A stretch of 64,000 bases of DNA from Magnolia sinica (Eukaryota > Streptophyta > Magnoliopsida > Magnoliales > Magnoliaceae), in the NCBI RefSeq assembly GCF_029962835.1, contig NC_080584.1:81186862-81250861 (forward strand). Reading direction: 5' to 3'. The position numbers and the translations under genes were made by a program. This document shows positions 33,498 through 45,130 of the stretch, piece after piece. Positions within the stretch are counted from its first letter, which is position 1. The number at the start of each line of letters is the position of its first letter. The notes beneath the pieces were generated by a model. That model was not told where the DNA came from, made no database searches, and saw only the letters and a list, made by a program, of their open reading frames with translations.

Positions 33498-35973
33498 TAC
33501 GGGACAAGTCGAAGTTCATAGAATTTTCAATTTTAATACGGGGACATTTTTTAGCCATTTCAACCGGTCGAGGGATGAGGAAATTTGCATATTTTTTAGA
33601 AGTTGTTTCCTTATTCGATTAGGCTCTTTGATTACATTTTAAAATTTTGTTTAGGGTTATTTAAGAATCCAAAAACTCATTTTTTTAATTCATTCAATTA
33701 ATAAAATTCTCAAAATTATTTTATTTTTCTTGTAAATTCGAGAAATCTCCCTTGTGGATTTAAGAAGACCTTATAAATTCAAGGCGTTTATCAACAGAGG
33801 AAGGCAGTGATTGACCTCATCGCATCCTTATAAATTCAAGGCGTTTATTGTTTACTTGTGTCAGTTGCTATCAGAAAGATGTTTTTTTTCCTCAAATCGG
33901 AGGCTTCTAATGGCACGTCGGGCACAATTTGATGGATGGTGCTCTAGGAAATTAATATTTAACAGCAGCGACTTTCGACATGGCACAACGAGAGTATCGG
34001 CCAGTCATACAAGGGCTACAAGCTGCCACCAATTACTTGATGAAATTGGACAAATTCATGTTCAAAGCGATGATCCACCTCTGATAGGCACTGAAATTTA
34101 CAATCATGCTAATCACAGGATGATGCCAGCAGTGAATCATATAATCATACCTAAGGATATGAGATCTAGCAACAAGGAGATCAAAGACATGATACTCCAA
34201 CATCCCGGACGAGACAGCTATTAGGTAGATTGGGTGAATCAAGAATTCAGGAAGAAAGTCAATCTTCTTAGCTTCAACGACCAACTCCACATTGATGACT
34301 TTCTTGATTGGCTACTTGAAGTTAAACGTATCTTCGACTACATGGTAATCGTTGTAGATAAGAAAGTTAAACTTTTGGCTTACAACTTGAAGGGTGGAGC
34401 TTCAACTTGGTATGAACAGCTTCAACTCAAGTGGGCGAGACAAATGAAGGTGTCAATCTCCACGTAGCCACCAATGAAGCAATTGTTGGGTACACAATTC
34501 CTTCCCAATGGTGACGATCACGTATTATTTCAATAATACAAAAATTATCAGCATGGTAGACAATTAAGTGATGAGTTATGCAAAGAATTCACATTGTTTA
34601 TTGACGAGAGGCGACCTAGTCAAGACGAAGTCGCGACAGGCCACTAGAATATAAGTAGTGTACGTGCGACCCCTATGAAAACGAGGAACCAACCTAAGAC
34701 TTCTAAAGTGGAGGGGCAGTCTCTTATAACCGAATAGAATTTCATCAAACAATCTGCGAAGATAGAAGATGTATATACATTAGTTGAAAGGGACAAAGAT
34801 GTGGAGCTTGTGAAAATACCAAAGAATCTAATTAATATTATTGTTATAGGAGTTCAAGGCAATTGTGCCTGATGAACTTTCTAAGGAATTGCCTCTCATA
34901 CGAGATATACGAAACCACATTGATATTGTCCCAGGAGCAAGTTTGCCTAATTGCCCACATTATCAAAAAGATTGCAGGATCTTACAAGCACAAGTAGAGA
35001 AACTGACCCATAAAAGTCAAGTCAATGAGAGTATGATTACATGTACTGTGCCAACTCATGAGTCTAATGTCAAAGGTAAGGAAGAGGCTAACGAACATTA
35101 GCGCCAGAATGCATTTCAATTGGATGATAATGTACTAGTTCACTTGCATGAGAAAAATATTCCAACTGCGTCGTATAACAAGTTGATGAATAAGAATATT
35201 GGCCATGTTCTGATCATTAAGAAAATCAACAATAATGCCTTTGTTCTTAATCTTCTAGACGGCATGAAGATCTCAAGGACTTTCAATGTAGTAAACCAGT
35301 CTAAGTATTGCGAACTAGGTCTGTTGAAGAACTTGAGGAAATTGAACACATATCATGAACCAAACTCAATGACGAGTTTTTTTTTTTCAAGTGGAGGGGT
35401 CTGATATAGGATGTGGATTAAGCACATTCTTAACACACATGGATCGACAAAAGCCTAGGGAGAAATCATCAAAATTTGGCATATTTCGACCGGTCAACAG
35501 ATCTGGTCAACAAATCAAAATCTTGATAGAAATTCCAAATTGCTTACTAGTTAATTTCTACCAATTTAGACAGGTTGACAAATTTGTCAACAGGTTGAAA
35601 TACTATTCAACGGGTCAATAGATCGGGTTGACATGTCGAAATTCACAGAATTTTCAATTTAGTCTCTAGACATTTTTTAGCCATTTTGACAGGTCAACAA
35701 TAGGTCGACGAGCGTGGAAATTAATTTATGACTTTTTTAGAATTTATTTTCTTATTCGATTAGGACTCTTTGATTATATTTTTAGACTTTTTTTAAGGTT
35801 ATTTAAGGATGCAAAAACTCATTGTTTATTCATTCAATCAGTAAAATTATCAAAAATTATTTTATTTTATTTCTCTCATTCTGTCTTGTAGATTCAAGAG
35901 AACCTTATGGATTCATGGTGTTTATCGACCGAGGATGATGGTGATTGACTTCATCACATCCTTCCCTTCGTCA
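33498..35973 (+). mobile_element. Second chromovirus-type Ty3/gypsy fossil, heavily deleted
   Basis: A shortened 5' LTR (about 33498-33830) and a 3' LTR (35402-35973, beginning TGATATAGG after the purine tract GTGGAGGGG) match those of the element at 26505. The interior keeps gag (about 34.2-34.45 kb, KKVNLLSFNDQLHIDDFLDWL), the start of a reverse-transcriptase region (about 34.85-35.0 kb, FxELPLIRDIRNHIDIVPGA-like) and a pol C-terminal module (about 35.1-35.3 kb). Most of reverse transcriptase and integrase are gone, and there are multiple breaks. Confidence 0.75.
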
Positions 35974-35994
35974 TAGATGGTCCATAACAATGAT

Positions 35995-36220
35995 CGGGTT
36001 TATCAAGTATTATTAATAGGGACCATCTAATTTTTGAACGGTTAGGATTGTCCAATCAAACCACAATGAGAAGGATGGTCCGTATGGTCCATATCTATGT
36101 AAGCACCCTCTTATTATAATCATCATGGTTATCTATTTCCTTAGCCATTGAAGGAATTGTTTGAACTACGTGATCAAAGTGATTTTTGCTGGGCATAGGC
36201 AATTAAACGTGGACCCTGGC
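35995..36220. repeat. Duplicate of 28490-28715 (flank shared by both chromoviruses)
   Basis: The sequence beyond the 3' LTR here matches that beyond the first element over about 220 bases, at roughly 85-90% by eye. The relationship therefore extends past the elements. Confidence 0.75.
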
Positions 36221-36228
36221 TACTATCA

Positions 36229-36634
36229 TGAAAACATTTCATGATAGATATCTACTTTTTACTCTTTTGCATTTTCTTCCCAAACTCGACTCTCTCCAAA
36301 TCCAAACGCAATCTTCGGATGTTCCTGGTTGCAAAACTCGATTGATTTGTGAAAATTCAGCTTAGTAAAGAGGCAATGGCTAGTTTTAATGGCATTTCCT
36401 ACCATTGTAAACGACCTTTCAAGTACAAGTTGAGAGCAATGCAATTCCTCAACTGGAATCCAGATGGCATGATCGGCCAGGGTGCCCTTTCTCCAATCTA
36501 TTCTTACAATACACAGGATAGCAGTATCAAGTTGATTATATGTTTGGCATCATCAAATTGCAGGAAAATGGCTGCCAATTTATCTGCTTGGAAGTACAAC
36601 ACCTTAGGATATACTTGGCTCTCTCTAATCCTTC
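36229..36634 (+). repeat. Right arm of inverted repeat (partner 1-463)
   Basis: Matches the reverse complement of the window start at about 97%. The match begins at GAAAACATTTCATGATAG, next to the chromovirus flank. Beyond 36634 the partner lies outside the window. Confidence 0.85.
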
Positions 36635-39600
36635 CCTGGCAAGCTGCAAGTTCTGCCTTATTCTAAAACCTCCAGAATCTGTCATTGCTGCTTTCCAAGA
36701 GGTCAAAGTCCATGTCGTTGCAGCCAACCACAAGAGGGCTATGGTTAACCTTAATACTTGCCCCCTTGGAATCAATCTCTACTCATCTTGGTCTGAATTC
36801 ATACCACCTACCCATTTAGGGCTTGTATTTTCTGCTTCTTGCTCGTAGATTGTCTCTGGGTTAGGCCCATTTTGGTCGGTAATCGTTTGCTGCCTGCCTT
36901 CCTATGACATTGAAGGTACAAACGTCATCCCAGGCATTTAATGGTACCACTTATCTTATTATCTGAGTTTCCTTTGTGAGAAATTATTAGATATGCAACA
37001 TCTATTGTGGATTTCAGTAATGACAGGTCACCGCTCTGCTCAATAGGACAATCTTAACCTTTTAACTTGTGGCCTACAGATAGTTAAGGACAGAAACACA
37101 ACGGTCCACATTAAGCATTTTTATTTTTTCAAAGATGAAGAAAATCCCCAAAGATCAGCCACTGGGATCTGCTTATGTAAATGCATGCTCAAAAGCTAGG
37201 ATGCATCCTTGCTTGGGGCCCCAATTCTTCAGTTAAGAGTGCTGAATATTACTGACTAGATGATCCACTGTAACATTCAATCCAATAGTTTTGATGGCCA
37301 GATTTGCTTCACCAGGATTAATGGCAATAATCAATCTTGCAAGAGGTCTATCATATGGAAATAAATGGAAGATTTCTCTTCTAATCCGCACATTTGCAAG
37401 CCTTATGGGAGATCACCCTCAATTGAACTTCTTTACCCTTGCTCGAGCCTTTCATCAATCATAGATAGTATCAGGGCTGATGGATGAATACTGAAAGAGC
37501 AAAGATTTTGCAAAGAACTTAATCCCTCATGCAACAAAATATTAAAGTGAATATAGGCTACATTCGTCATACATGTTTAGCCACCGAATAGTTTCACCAT
37601 CCTTTATTTTCAGGCCACAACATATAATCAGAGAGACCCACCTGACAAATGGTCAAAGATCTTGCACACCCATGAGGAGAATAGGATCCTTGCAAGTGTT
37701 GATCTGAGGTCTCGTAGGTCATCCGCTATCTTAATCAAAGAATTGAATTCTTCTTAAGATTATCCTAACATTGTATCAGTAGATGGATGAAAATGGCCTT
37801 CTTCCCAAATCACAAACTTGTTCTTTTTAATGAAGTCAACGTTAAATACTATGCGAATAAGAAAATCAATTTCAAACATACATGAAAAAACTGGTTCCTG
37901 GTAAATGCTTTCCAGAAATGACTGCACTGTGTGACCGGCAAGCGATGGTTTCACTAGTATGTAAATAGACTAATGGTTCACCTAAAACCCATATCATGCT
38001 AAGATAGTAGGAAACCCCATCTTTCGCACCAGCGTCTTTTATTTGTAGGACACCAACCCCTGCAAAAGTTGGATTCCACCATGAAGATCACTTGGCACAA
38101 AACTCAGGTCCATCACTCATCAGGCAGGCCACACTGTCAGTATTCAATGCAACCATATGGAAGAAACAAAAAACTCTGTATTTATTTCCTTCATCTTCTT
38201 AAGAGTATTATGGAGGGAAGTCTCCTCTTTTGTCTAAAGAAAGATTTCATCCAAAGTTTCACAAACAGTCTACTGTTAGATGGATTTAAGTGGATATCTA
38301 CAAAAATCAAATCCTTTTATGTAGAATCTTGAGTATCTATTAAGGGTGTGTTTTGTATGCATATGTGAACAATTTGAATGTAATAATGAAACATACAATT
38401 CAATCTAGGGAAATGACCAAATTGTAATTACATTTCCCTGTATTTATTGCTAGCGAGCCTCATCTCACAGTATATTCATTACAATTAAAATTTGGAAGGA
38501 ACATGAGTCCTTCAATATCAGTGCTAGGAACAAATTGGTCATTTCGAAAGACTAATTGTTGCAATTGGAATTGCTAAGGTGCTTAAATGCATGATTTGAA
38601 TGGGATCACATGCATTAGAAACAGGGAATTGAAATTACAGTTTTGTCGTCACATGAATTACAATGTTGCCATTGTCACTTTGGTCATTTCCTCTATATTG
38701 AATTGAATGCATCCAATTCAGTTTGCAAAAGCATCCAAAAGCACTCTTCAGATGCTCCTGGATGCAAAACTAGACTGATTTGTGGAAAATCAGTTGGGTA
38801 AAAGGGGCAATGACCAATTTTAATTGCATTTCCTACTGTTGGAAATGACATAGTTAGCCCTCCAATTGAATTCACATTCCATAGTAGAACAACTTGAGAG
38901 TAATGCAATTGCAATTTGTAGGCTGCTTTTATATGACACTTAGAGAGATGTAAGAAGTATTTGTCTATGCCTGCCCCAATCAACACTAATCTAGGCAGCA
39001 CCTGGATGCCAAATAAAAGCTCTATGAAGAGTGTCCCAATGAATGGCACAAATTAAAATAGGAATTCAAAATGTTCAATGCCTGACCACTGGTGTCAGAA
39101 ATTCTCAGTTATCTATTCAAAGATAGGGTTAGAAGGGAACAACAGGTCTTCAAATAGACTGTTAAGGGAATGTTTGGATGCACAATTGAATAGGATTGCA
39201 ATAATTTAATCTATAAACTGAAAATGACTAAATGCTATATAATAACCTCTGTAGCTGGATAACTTCTATTTTAGGGCTATTTAATTACTGATGCTAAGAG
39301 TATCACTATCATTTGATCCTTTCATCTTGATTGAACCAAATATGCACAATTCACATAAGTTGCTCAGCCAAACACATCCAAAATTCATTGTTTTTAGTTG
39401 CAACTAACAAGTGGATAAAGGAATCGGGCAAGTCGCTTGAGTGCAACAAAATACATAATTTAACAAGGGTTTGCTGCTACTATATTGGGAGTGTTTGGAT
39501 GTTATCTAGTTGAATTGCAATTGATAGTTGAAAAAAGTGAAAATGATTGAATTTTCAATGATATTGAGAGACTGGCTCAATACTTGGAAATCTCATTGCA

Positions 39601-40118
39601 ATTTGTTCAGTCCTCATGTTTAAAACTGATTGTTTAGAACTGTGCATCCAAATGCAGCCCAAGTGCTTCACCTATCCCTAAGCATATGAAAGAGAATCAT
39701 CATTTTTCTAGACATCCATTTTCATATTCAAGTGTGGTGACCCATTGGTGTTTTACACTACTTACCTGAGTGAGGAATCCACCAACGTTATTATTATTGA
39801 GAAAGGGCATGTTCATGGCCTATATGACCTGATCAATGGATAGGATCTGTCTCACATGTGATGCCTTTGCACCTGTGCTGTGAATTGCCTAATTATATTC
39901 TTTTGGACTGGATAAATCACTTGCTCCTCTATGGATGAGCAATGGTATGAATGACCATTTGATTTTAGCTGTTTAACTTGGAGAGATTGACTATTTTCTT
40001 CAATCGACCCATTTAAAAAGTTGAGCCCCCAATAGAGTATCTAGTATTTATGTATCCTTTAATTCAAGTTTTACTGGAAAAGAACTTCCTAGCACCTTGA
40101 AGAAATCATGGAGAAACA
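36635..40118. other. Gene-free spacer, unrecognised
   Basis: I find no gene that I can defend. On the minus strand 36775-36540 is open and reads RQNLQLAREGLERAKYILRCC, but I cannot assign it to a family with confidence. 38340-39620 is rich in AATTGAATTGCAATT-type sequence typical of a decayed miniature element, and 38735-38900 is a diverged relative of 36310-36460. 37390-37470 matches 10200-10275 in inverted orientation. Confidence 0.5.
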
Positions 40119-40214
40119 GATAGGTGAGATTTCTCACAAACATCACAATGGACTCCACCTAAGTTCCCAGTGCAGGAACTTCATGCGAAATGCTTTCGCA
40201 GAAATCCGCGTCCT
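40119..40214. repeat. Right-end fragment of a class II palindromic element
   Basis: ATTTCTCACAAACATCACAA, GCAGGAACTTCATGCGAAA and AGAAATCCGCGTCC match the right end of complete class II copies. The left half is missing. Confidence 0.7.
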
Positions 40215-40220
40215 AGGTAA

Positions 40221-41272
40221 GCGGATTGCTTCCGGAAACGGATTGGCTACTCCCCCTTACACCAGCCCCGTGGCTGGTGGTCGGTGCTCTGTAAGCCCCA
40301 TCATGATGTATGTATTTCATCCATTACGTTCATCCATTTTTAAAGATCATTTTAGGGATTTATTCCAAAAATAAGAGGTATATAAATCTCAGTTGGACCA
40401 CACCACACGAAAACAACAGTGATTGGATATCCATCATTAAAATCCTCCTAAAACCCACTGTACTGTTTATTTGACATCCAATCTGTTTATCAGGTCATAC
40501 AGACCTATATGAAGGGGAAAAACAAAAATCATCTCGATCCAAAATTTTTATGGCCCCCAAAATATTTTTAATAGTTGACGCTCATTCAACACTGTTCCTG
40601 TAATGTGGTCCATTTCAGATAGGGATATATCTCATTTTTGGCATCATGAATAAAATGATCTTTAAAAATATATGGACGGAATGGATGAAACACATACATC
40701 ATGGTGGGGCCCACAGAGCACAGACCATCAGCCATTGGCTGGTGTTGCCAATCCGTTCCCATTGCTTCCTACCCATACCCTCCTCCGGCAGGGAACGGGC
40801 AGCAGCTTTGAGTGGCTACCGTGATTTATGGGTCTTATCCACACCGTCCATCCATTTTTTCCTATCATTTTAGGATACAAAACCAAACATGAATGAGATC
40901 CAAGTTCAAGTGGGCCACAACATAGGAAGCAGAGGTGATAATGATTCTCACCGTTGAAAATTTTCTATGGCCCACCGTGATGTTTATTTGCCATCCAACC
41001 TATTTATAAAGTTACATAGACTTGAATGAAGAGAAAAAAAAAATCAGATCCATCCAAAACTTATGTAGTCTCCAAGAAATTTTCAACAGTAAGAGTTTAA
41101 TCCCCATTGTGTAGTCTAATTGAAGCTTGGATCTGCCTCATTTTTATTTTTATACATAAAATAATACGAAAAACTGGATGGACGGTGTGGATAAGACCCA
41201 TACATTACGGTTGCCACTCAAAGCTGCTGCACGTTCCCAGCTGGAGACGGGTAGGGGTAGGACGCAATCCGC
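40221..41272. mobile_element. Class I palindromic element carrying a nested class III element
   Basis: The outer ends are GCGGATTGCTTCC(TACCC) at the left and, inverted, GGGTAGGACGCAATCCGC at the right. The halves mirror each other, with CAGCAGCTTTGAGTGGC against GCCACTCAAAGCTGCTGC. The left terminal sequence is split by the element at 40234-40760. Confidence 0.75.
40234..40760. mobile_element. Class III palindromic element with 9-bp target duplication
   Basis: The ends are GGAAACGGATTGGCTACTC and an inverted ...CCAATCCGTTCCC. ATTGCTTCC occurs at 40225-40233 and 40761-40769. The core halves mirror each other: CACCAGCCCCGTGGCTGGTG and GTATTTCATCCATTACGTTC against GGAATGGATGAAACACATAC. Confidence 0.85.
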
Positions 41273-41649
41273 GTCCGTTCTGGTGACTGTCACGAGGAAA
41301 TCCGCTTCCGGAGAATTTGGGTCCAAGCAGTTTCGGGGCAATACATCCCTACCTATTGCAGTAAGATACGTCAATCTGGGTTATCTTACAATGATCGAAG
41401 CCGTTAATATGCCTAATTTCGAAAATATTAAAAATAAAATCTCCAATTGAATTATTTTAACCCTTTGATAAGTTGGTTCTTTTGCTTTGAACATTAACGG
41501 TAACCATAACCTTTGTGTAATCGAAGGCTTAAAATATTCAATCCGAGAGTTATTTTGGACCTTCCGCATCCAACAAGAACCCTATCAAATAAACGGTCTA
41601 GATTACTGAGATAAAACGACAATTCAACGGTAGAGTCCCAACGTATCAA

Positions 41650-42158
41650 ATTACAATAGTATGGAAAGTGTTCAAGCAAAGTTCCTGGAAATTCAGGTGG
41701 GGCCTACCATGATGTTTGTGAGAAATCCTTTCTGTACATCTGTTTTTTGATTTTATTTTAAGACATGTTGGAAAAAATGAACCGTATCCAAAGCTCAAGT
41801 GAACCGTACTAAAGGAAAATATGGTTAGGGAAATTCCTACCATTGAAATCTTCCTGGGTTCAACAGTGATGATGCCATCCATATCATTAAAAACGTCATT
41901 CTTATTGGGATGAACTGAAAACAAAAATATTAGCATGAATCAAAACTTCTATGGTCCCATGAATATTTTAACCGTGGACATTTAATTATTAGGTGTTCGG
42001 CTCACTTGACTTTTGGATACAGTTCCGTTTTTACAATATGTCTTAAAATGAACTCACGGAACAGATAAACAGGGAAGATTTTTCACAAACATCGTAGTAG
42101 GCCCCACCTGATTTCCAGCGCAGGAACTTGGGAAAGGCTTTGGCAGAAATCCGCGTCC
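41650..42158. mobile_element. Class II palindromic element (left end degraded)
   Basis: The core includes GTGGGGCCTACCATGATG on the left and, inverted, ACATCGTAGTAGGCCCCACC on the right. The right end is AGAAATCCGCGTCC. 41273-41649 between elements holds no recognisable gene. Confidence 0.65.
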
Positions 42159-42199
42159 AAACTAACTTCGATTTTTACAGGGAGTCTGGTTCCTGAGAA

Positions 42200-42743
42200 G
42201 TAATCGGATTGGCTACTCGCCCAGCCACCAGCCCGGTGGCTAGTGGTCGGTGCTCTGTGCACCCCATCATGATGTATGTGTTTCATCCATCATCCATTTT
42301 TAAAGATCAGTTTAGGGCTTGAACACAGAAATAAAAGGGATATAAATCTCAAGTGGACCACACCACAGGAAAACAATAGTGATTGGATATCCGCCATTGA
42401 AATCTTCTTAAGGCCCACTGTATTGTTTATTTGATATCCAATCTGTTGATTAGGTCATACGGATACGGACCCAGATGAACGGAAAAAAATAAAATAAAGA
42501 CCAGCTTGAACCAAAACTTTTATGGTACCCAAAAAGTTTTTAATGGCCTATTTTCAGTCAACATTGTTTCATGTAATGTGGTCCACTTGAGATTTAAATA
42601 TATCTCATTTTTTGGCTCATGGTATAAAATGATCTAGAAAAATAGATGGACGGAATGGATGAAAAACATACATCATGGTGGGGGCCACAGAGCACCAACC
42701 ATAAGCCATTGGCTGGTGGAGGGGAGTAACCAATCCGTTTCCG
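42200..42743. mobile_element. Class III palindromic element
   Basis: The ends are GTAATCGGATTGGCTACTC and, inverted, ...GAGTAACCAATCCGTTTCCG. CTGAGAA is repeated next to both ends, a possible worn target duplication. The core is the same as at 40234. Confidence 0.75.
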
Positions 42744-42839
42744 ACTGAGAAACACTTTTCATGCGGGGCCCACCTTATTATGTATATGTAATTTAACCAT
42801 TAAATCCGGTTTCCACATACGCTGCTCGTAATCTTTTGT

Positions 42840-43260
42840 CACTGTTGGGCCGGCCTTGATGTATTTGTTTTATCGACACTGTACATCCATTTCGAAATCT
42901 CATTTTACGCAATGGAACCAAAATTGAATTATATCCAAAGATCAAGTGGACCACACCACATGAAACAGTGGGGATAATGACATCTACCGTTGAAACCATC
43001 CTACGACCCACAATAACATTTATTTTCCTTCCAAGATGTTGATAAGGTAACATAGACCATCATCTTGATACAAAACTTGTGTCCCACAAGAACTTTTTAA
43101 TGGTTGGGCATTCATTCACAACTGTTTCATGTGGTGTGGTCCACTGAGATTCGGATCAGCTTCATTTTCAAATTCATTTTGTAAAATGATCTAAAAAAAA
43201 AAACGGATAGACGGCGTGGATATACAATACTTACATCAGGTGGGCCTTACAATCAAAAGT
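42840..43260. mobile_element. Palindromic element, degenerate
   Basis: GATGTATTTGTTTTATCGAC and CATTTCGAAATCTCATTTTA on the left are mirrored by GATAGACGGCGTGGATATAC on the right. Terminal sequences are unclear. It ends about 200 bases before the broken SRR1-like gene. Confidence 0.55.
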
Positions 43261-43457
43261 TAGTGTTTCCCCGGCTCACAGGATACGCTTTCCCTAGTTT
43301 CTCTCTTCGAATCGGTCTCTCCCTGTTGTATTACATTGACGATTAAACCACCACCAAATTTGTAAATAAGAAAACCTTTCTAGACTCTCAACCATCACCA
43401 AAATTCTAAATAAGAAAACCTCTCTAGACTCTTTATCTTTCTTTTCATCTTCTCATC

Positions 43458-44458
43458 ATGGAAGAAGACAAACAAGAAGCGCTGAGAATAGTAGAAGAAA
43501 TACATGTCACTGTCAAGGAATTGGAAGAGTCTGAATTCTACGGTAGAGCCCTCAACCTGTTGAATAATGATCAATCCATCAAAACCCAAATATCACGCGT
43601 TGTGGGCCCAATTCAGAACTAAAGATGGTGATATATGGCTTAGGTTCAATTGAATATAGCTTCTATTCCCAGTTCCAGCTATCATTAGCAATCTTGTTAA
43701 GGCGTGACTTCAACCATTGGATTGATGAGATCGAAATCTACGACCCCAAAACAACTAGAACTGATTCAATAGCGATGGAGATGTTGGGGTGCCGAGTTCT
43801 ATCCGAGAATGAGGAATGCATGAGGCAGTTGGAAGAACCCACGTTGTTTTTCACACCTTTTCTCGATTGCAAGCTCCTTGGAAATATTTTCAAGGCGAAT
43901 TGGTGCCCGGCTCGGTTGAACCGGATGATTTTATTGGGAAATAGCTTAGGAAGAATTGCAGAATATCATAATAGAGGTAGTTATGTAGAAGGAGAAATGT
44001 GGCGAATTGCAAACATAGAGAGATACATGGAAGAGTTCGCGATCGACCGATGTGGGTACCACAAACTATTCGTCCAAAGGCCATTCCAAATGCTTGGGTG
44101 GCACTTTTTCAACCTGTCCCCAGATGTGGACATGGATGCCTTGTTGCCGAGTAATGATATTTCTTCTTTTTTTTTTTTTTTTCCTTGTTCTTTATTTGGT
44201 TTTTACATGCATGGATTGTATAGGATGCAGTGAGTTTTTTCATGCATGGGTTGTAGGATGCAGTGACATTAGATGGGCCAATGTCACTATTGGCCCACCT
44301 GAGAAGTTTAAACCAGCATTTGATGAGATTAACGATTTGACGGTGGATGTTGAGTGTGTGTTTGTTCATGTTTATAGGGAAGCTAACTCAATGGCAGAGG
44401 AATTAGCTAACAGAGGAGCTAATCTAACTGAGCTGTGTGTTTTGGAATCGAGTTTATG
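43458..44458 (+). pseudogene. Broken paralogue of the SRR1-RNase H fusion gene
   Basis: The start ATG at 43458 opens MEEDKQEALRIVEEIHVTVK, matching the other copy from its 34th residue. One base is missing near 43605 compared with that copy (GGGCCC against GGGACCC), giving a stop after 55 codons. The match resumes in another frame from 43625 (MVIYGLGSIEYSFYSQFQLS...). The SRR1-like region then runs to about 44150 (NWCPARLNRMILLGNSLGR; HFFNLSPDVDMDALL). The following intron, middle exon and first half of the RNase H exon are absent, and sequence passes through a T-rich stretch straight into the last third (DIRWANVTIGPPEKF...HVYREANSMAEELA), stopping at 44458. A sequencing error could explain the one-base gap but not the missing exon parts. 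The leader shows an imperfect tandem duplication (ATAAGAAAACCT.TCTAGACTCT twice, about 43350-43432). Confidence 0.85.
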
Positions 44459-44559
44459 ATCTTTTATTATGGTTTTTAGATACTGAGAAATGTGGACGAA
44501 GTGGATTTTTGTTCATTGATGGCCCACCTTAAAGAGGCTCCATTTTTCATTGATGTACT

Positions 44560-45108
44560 TGTTGGGGGCAAAAATATAAGTCCGAAGACTCGGACTTAAT
44601 GCCTCGGGACTCGGACTTGATACCTCGGGTCGCCGAAGGATGCGTCAAATCCGAGGCATGGTTCGCTAAACCGAGACAATGGTTGAGTCGGTTCGAACGA
44701 CTTATCAGCGTTCCGGGCATGTGTCGGGCGGACCGCCTTGCAAGACCGACCGTCGCTAGGTCAGATCTCATCCCGGATATCTTGGGATAAGATCTCCGAC
44801 CCCGAAGCTCACGGGATCGGATGATGGCTCAAGATGGGCACGATCCTATCTCCGTGATACCAGGAGAAGATCCCGCGCTCGATATCAGGAGGACCCGAGA
44901 AGACCCAGCAGCTATAAAAGGAGGACCCTTGTCACCTTGAGAGGTACGGAACAAATCCCTCCTAAAAACCTTCCAATACTTTGAGACCCCGAGTCCAGGC
45001 CTGACTTTGGCATCGGAGGGTCCCCTGCTCGAGCCAGGGTCTCCTTTGTTTTCTTTCTGTGCAGGCATACAAGGGTCTAGGAGGACGAACCAGATAATCG
45101 CATCAACA
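44560..45108 (+). repeat. 5' LTR of the Tat-type element
   Basis: 549 bp with TG...CA ends. TATAAAA at 44913-44919 is the likely core promoter. The sequence contains repeated TCGGACTT motifs near its start. Confidence 0.92.
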
Positions 45109-45130
45109 GTTTGGCGCCGTCTGTGGGAAC
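45109..45130 (+). other. Primer binding site of the Tat-type element
   Basis: TTTGGCGCCGTCTGTGGGAA directly follows the LTR. TGGCGCC at the LTR border is common in Tat and Athila elements, in the position of a tRNA-primed minus-strand start. The exact tRNA cannot be named from sequence alone. Confidence 0.7.

Noticed and set aside
40108-43053. Many frames of 60-100 codons in the palindromic clusters
   Set aside because: All coincide with mirrored miniature-element cores and have equal frames on the other strand.
44599-44790. Small frames in the Tat LTRs
   Set aside because: The same frames occur in both LTRs and have no coding support; they are LTR sequence.
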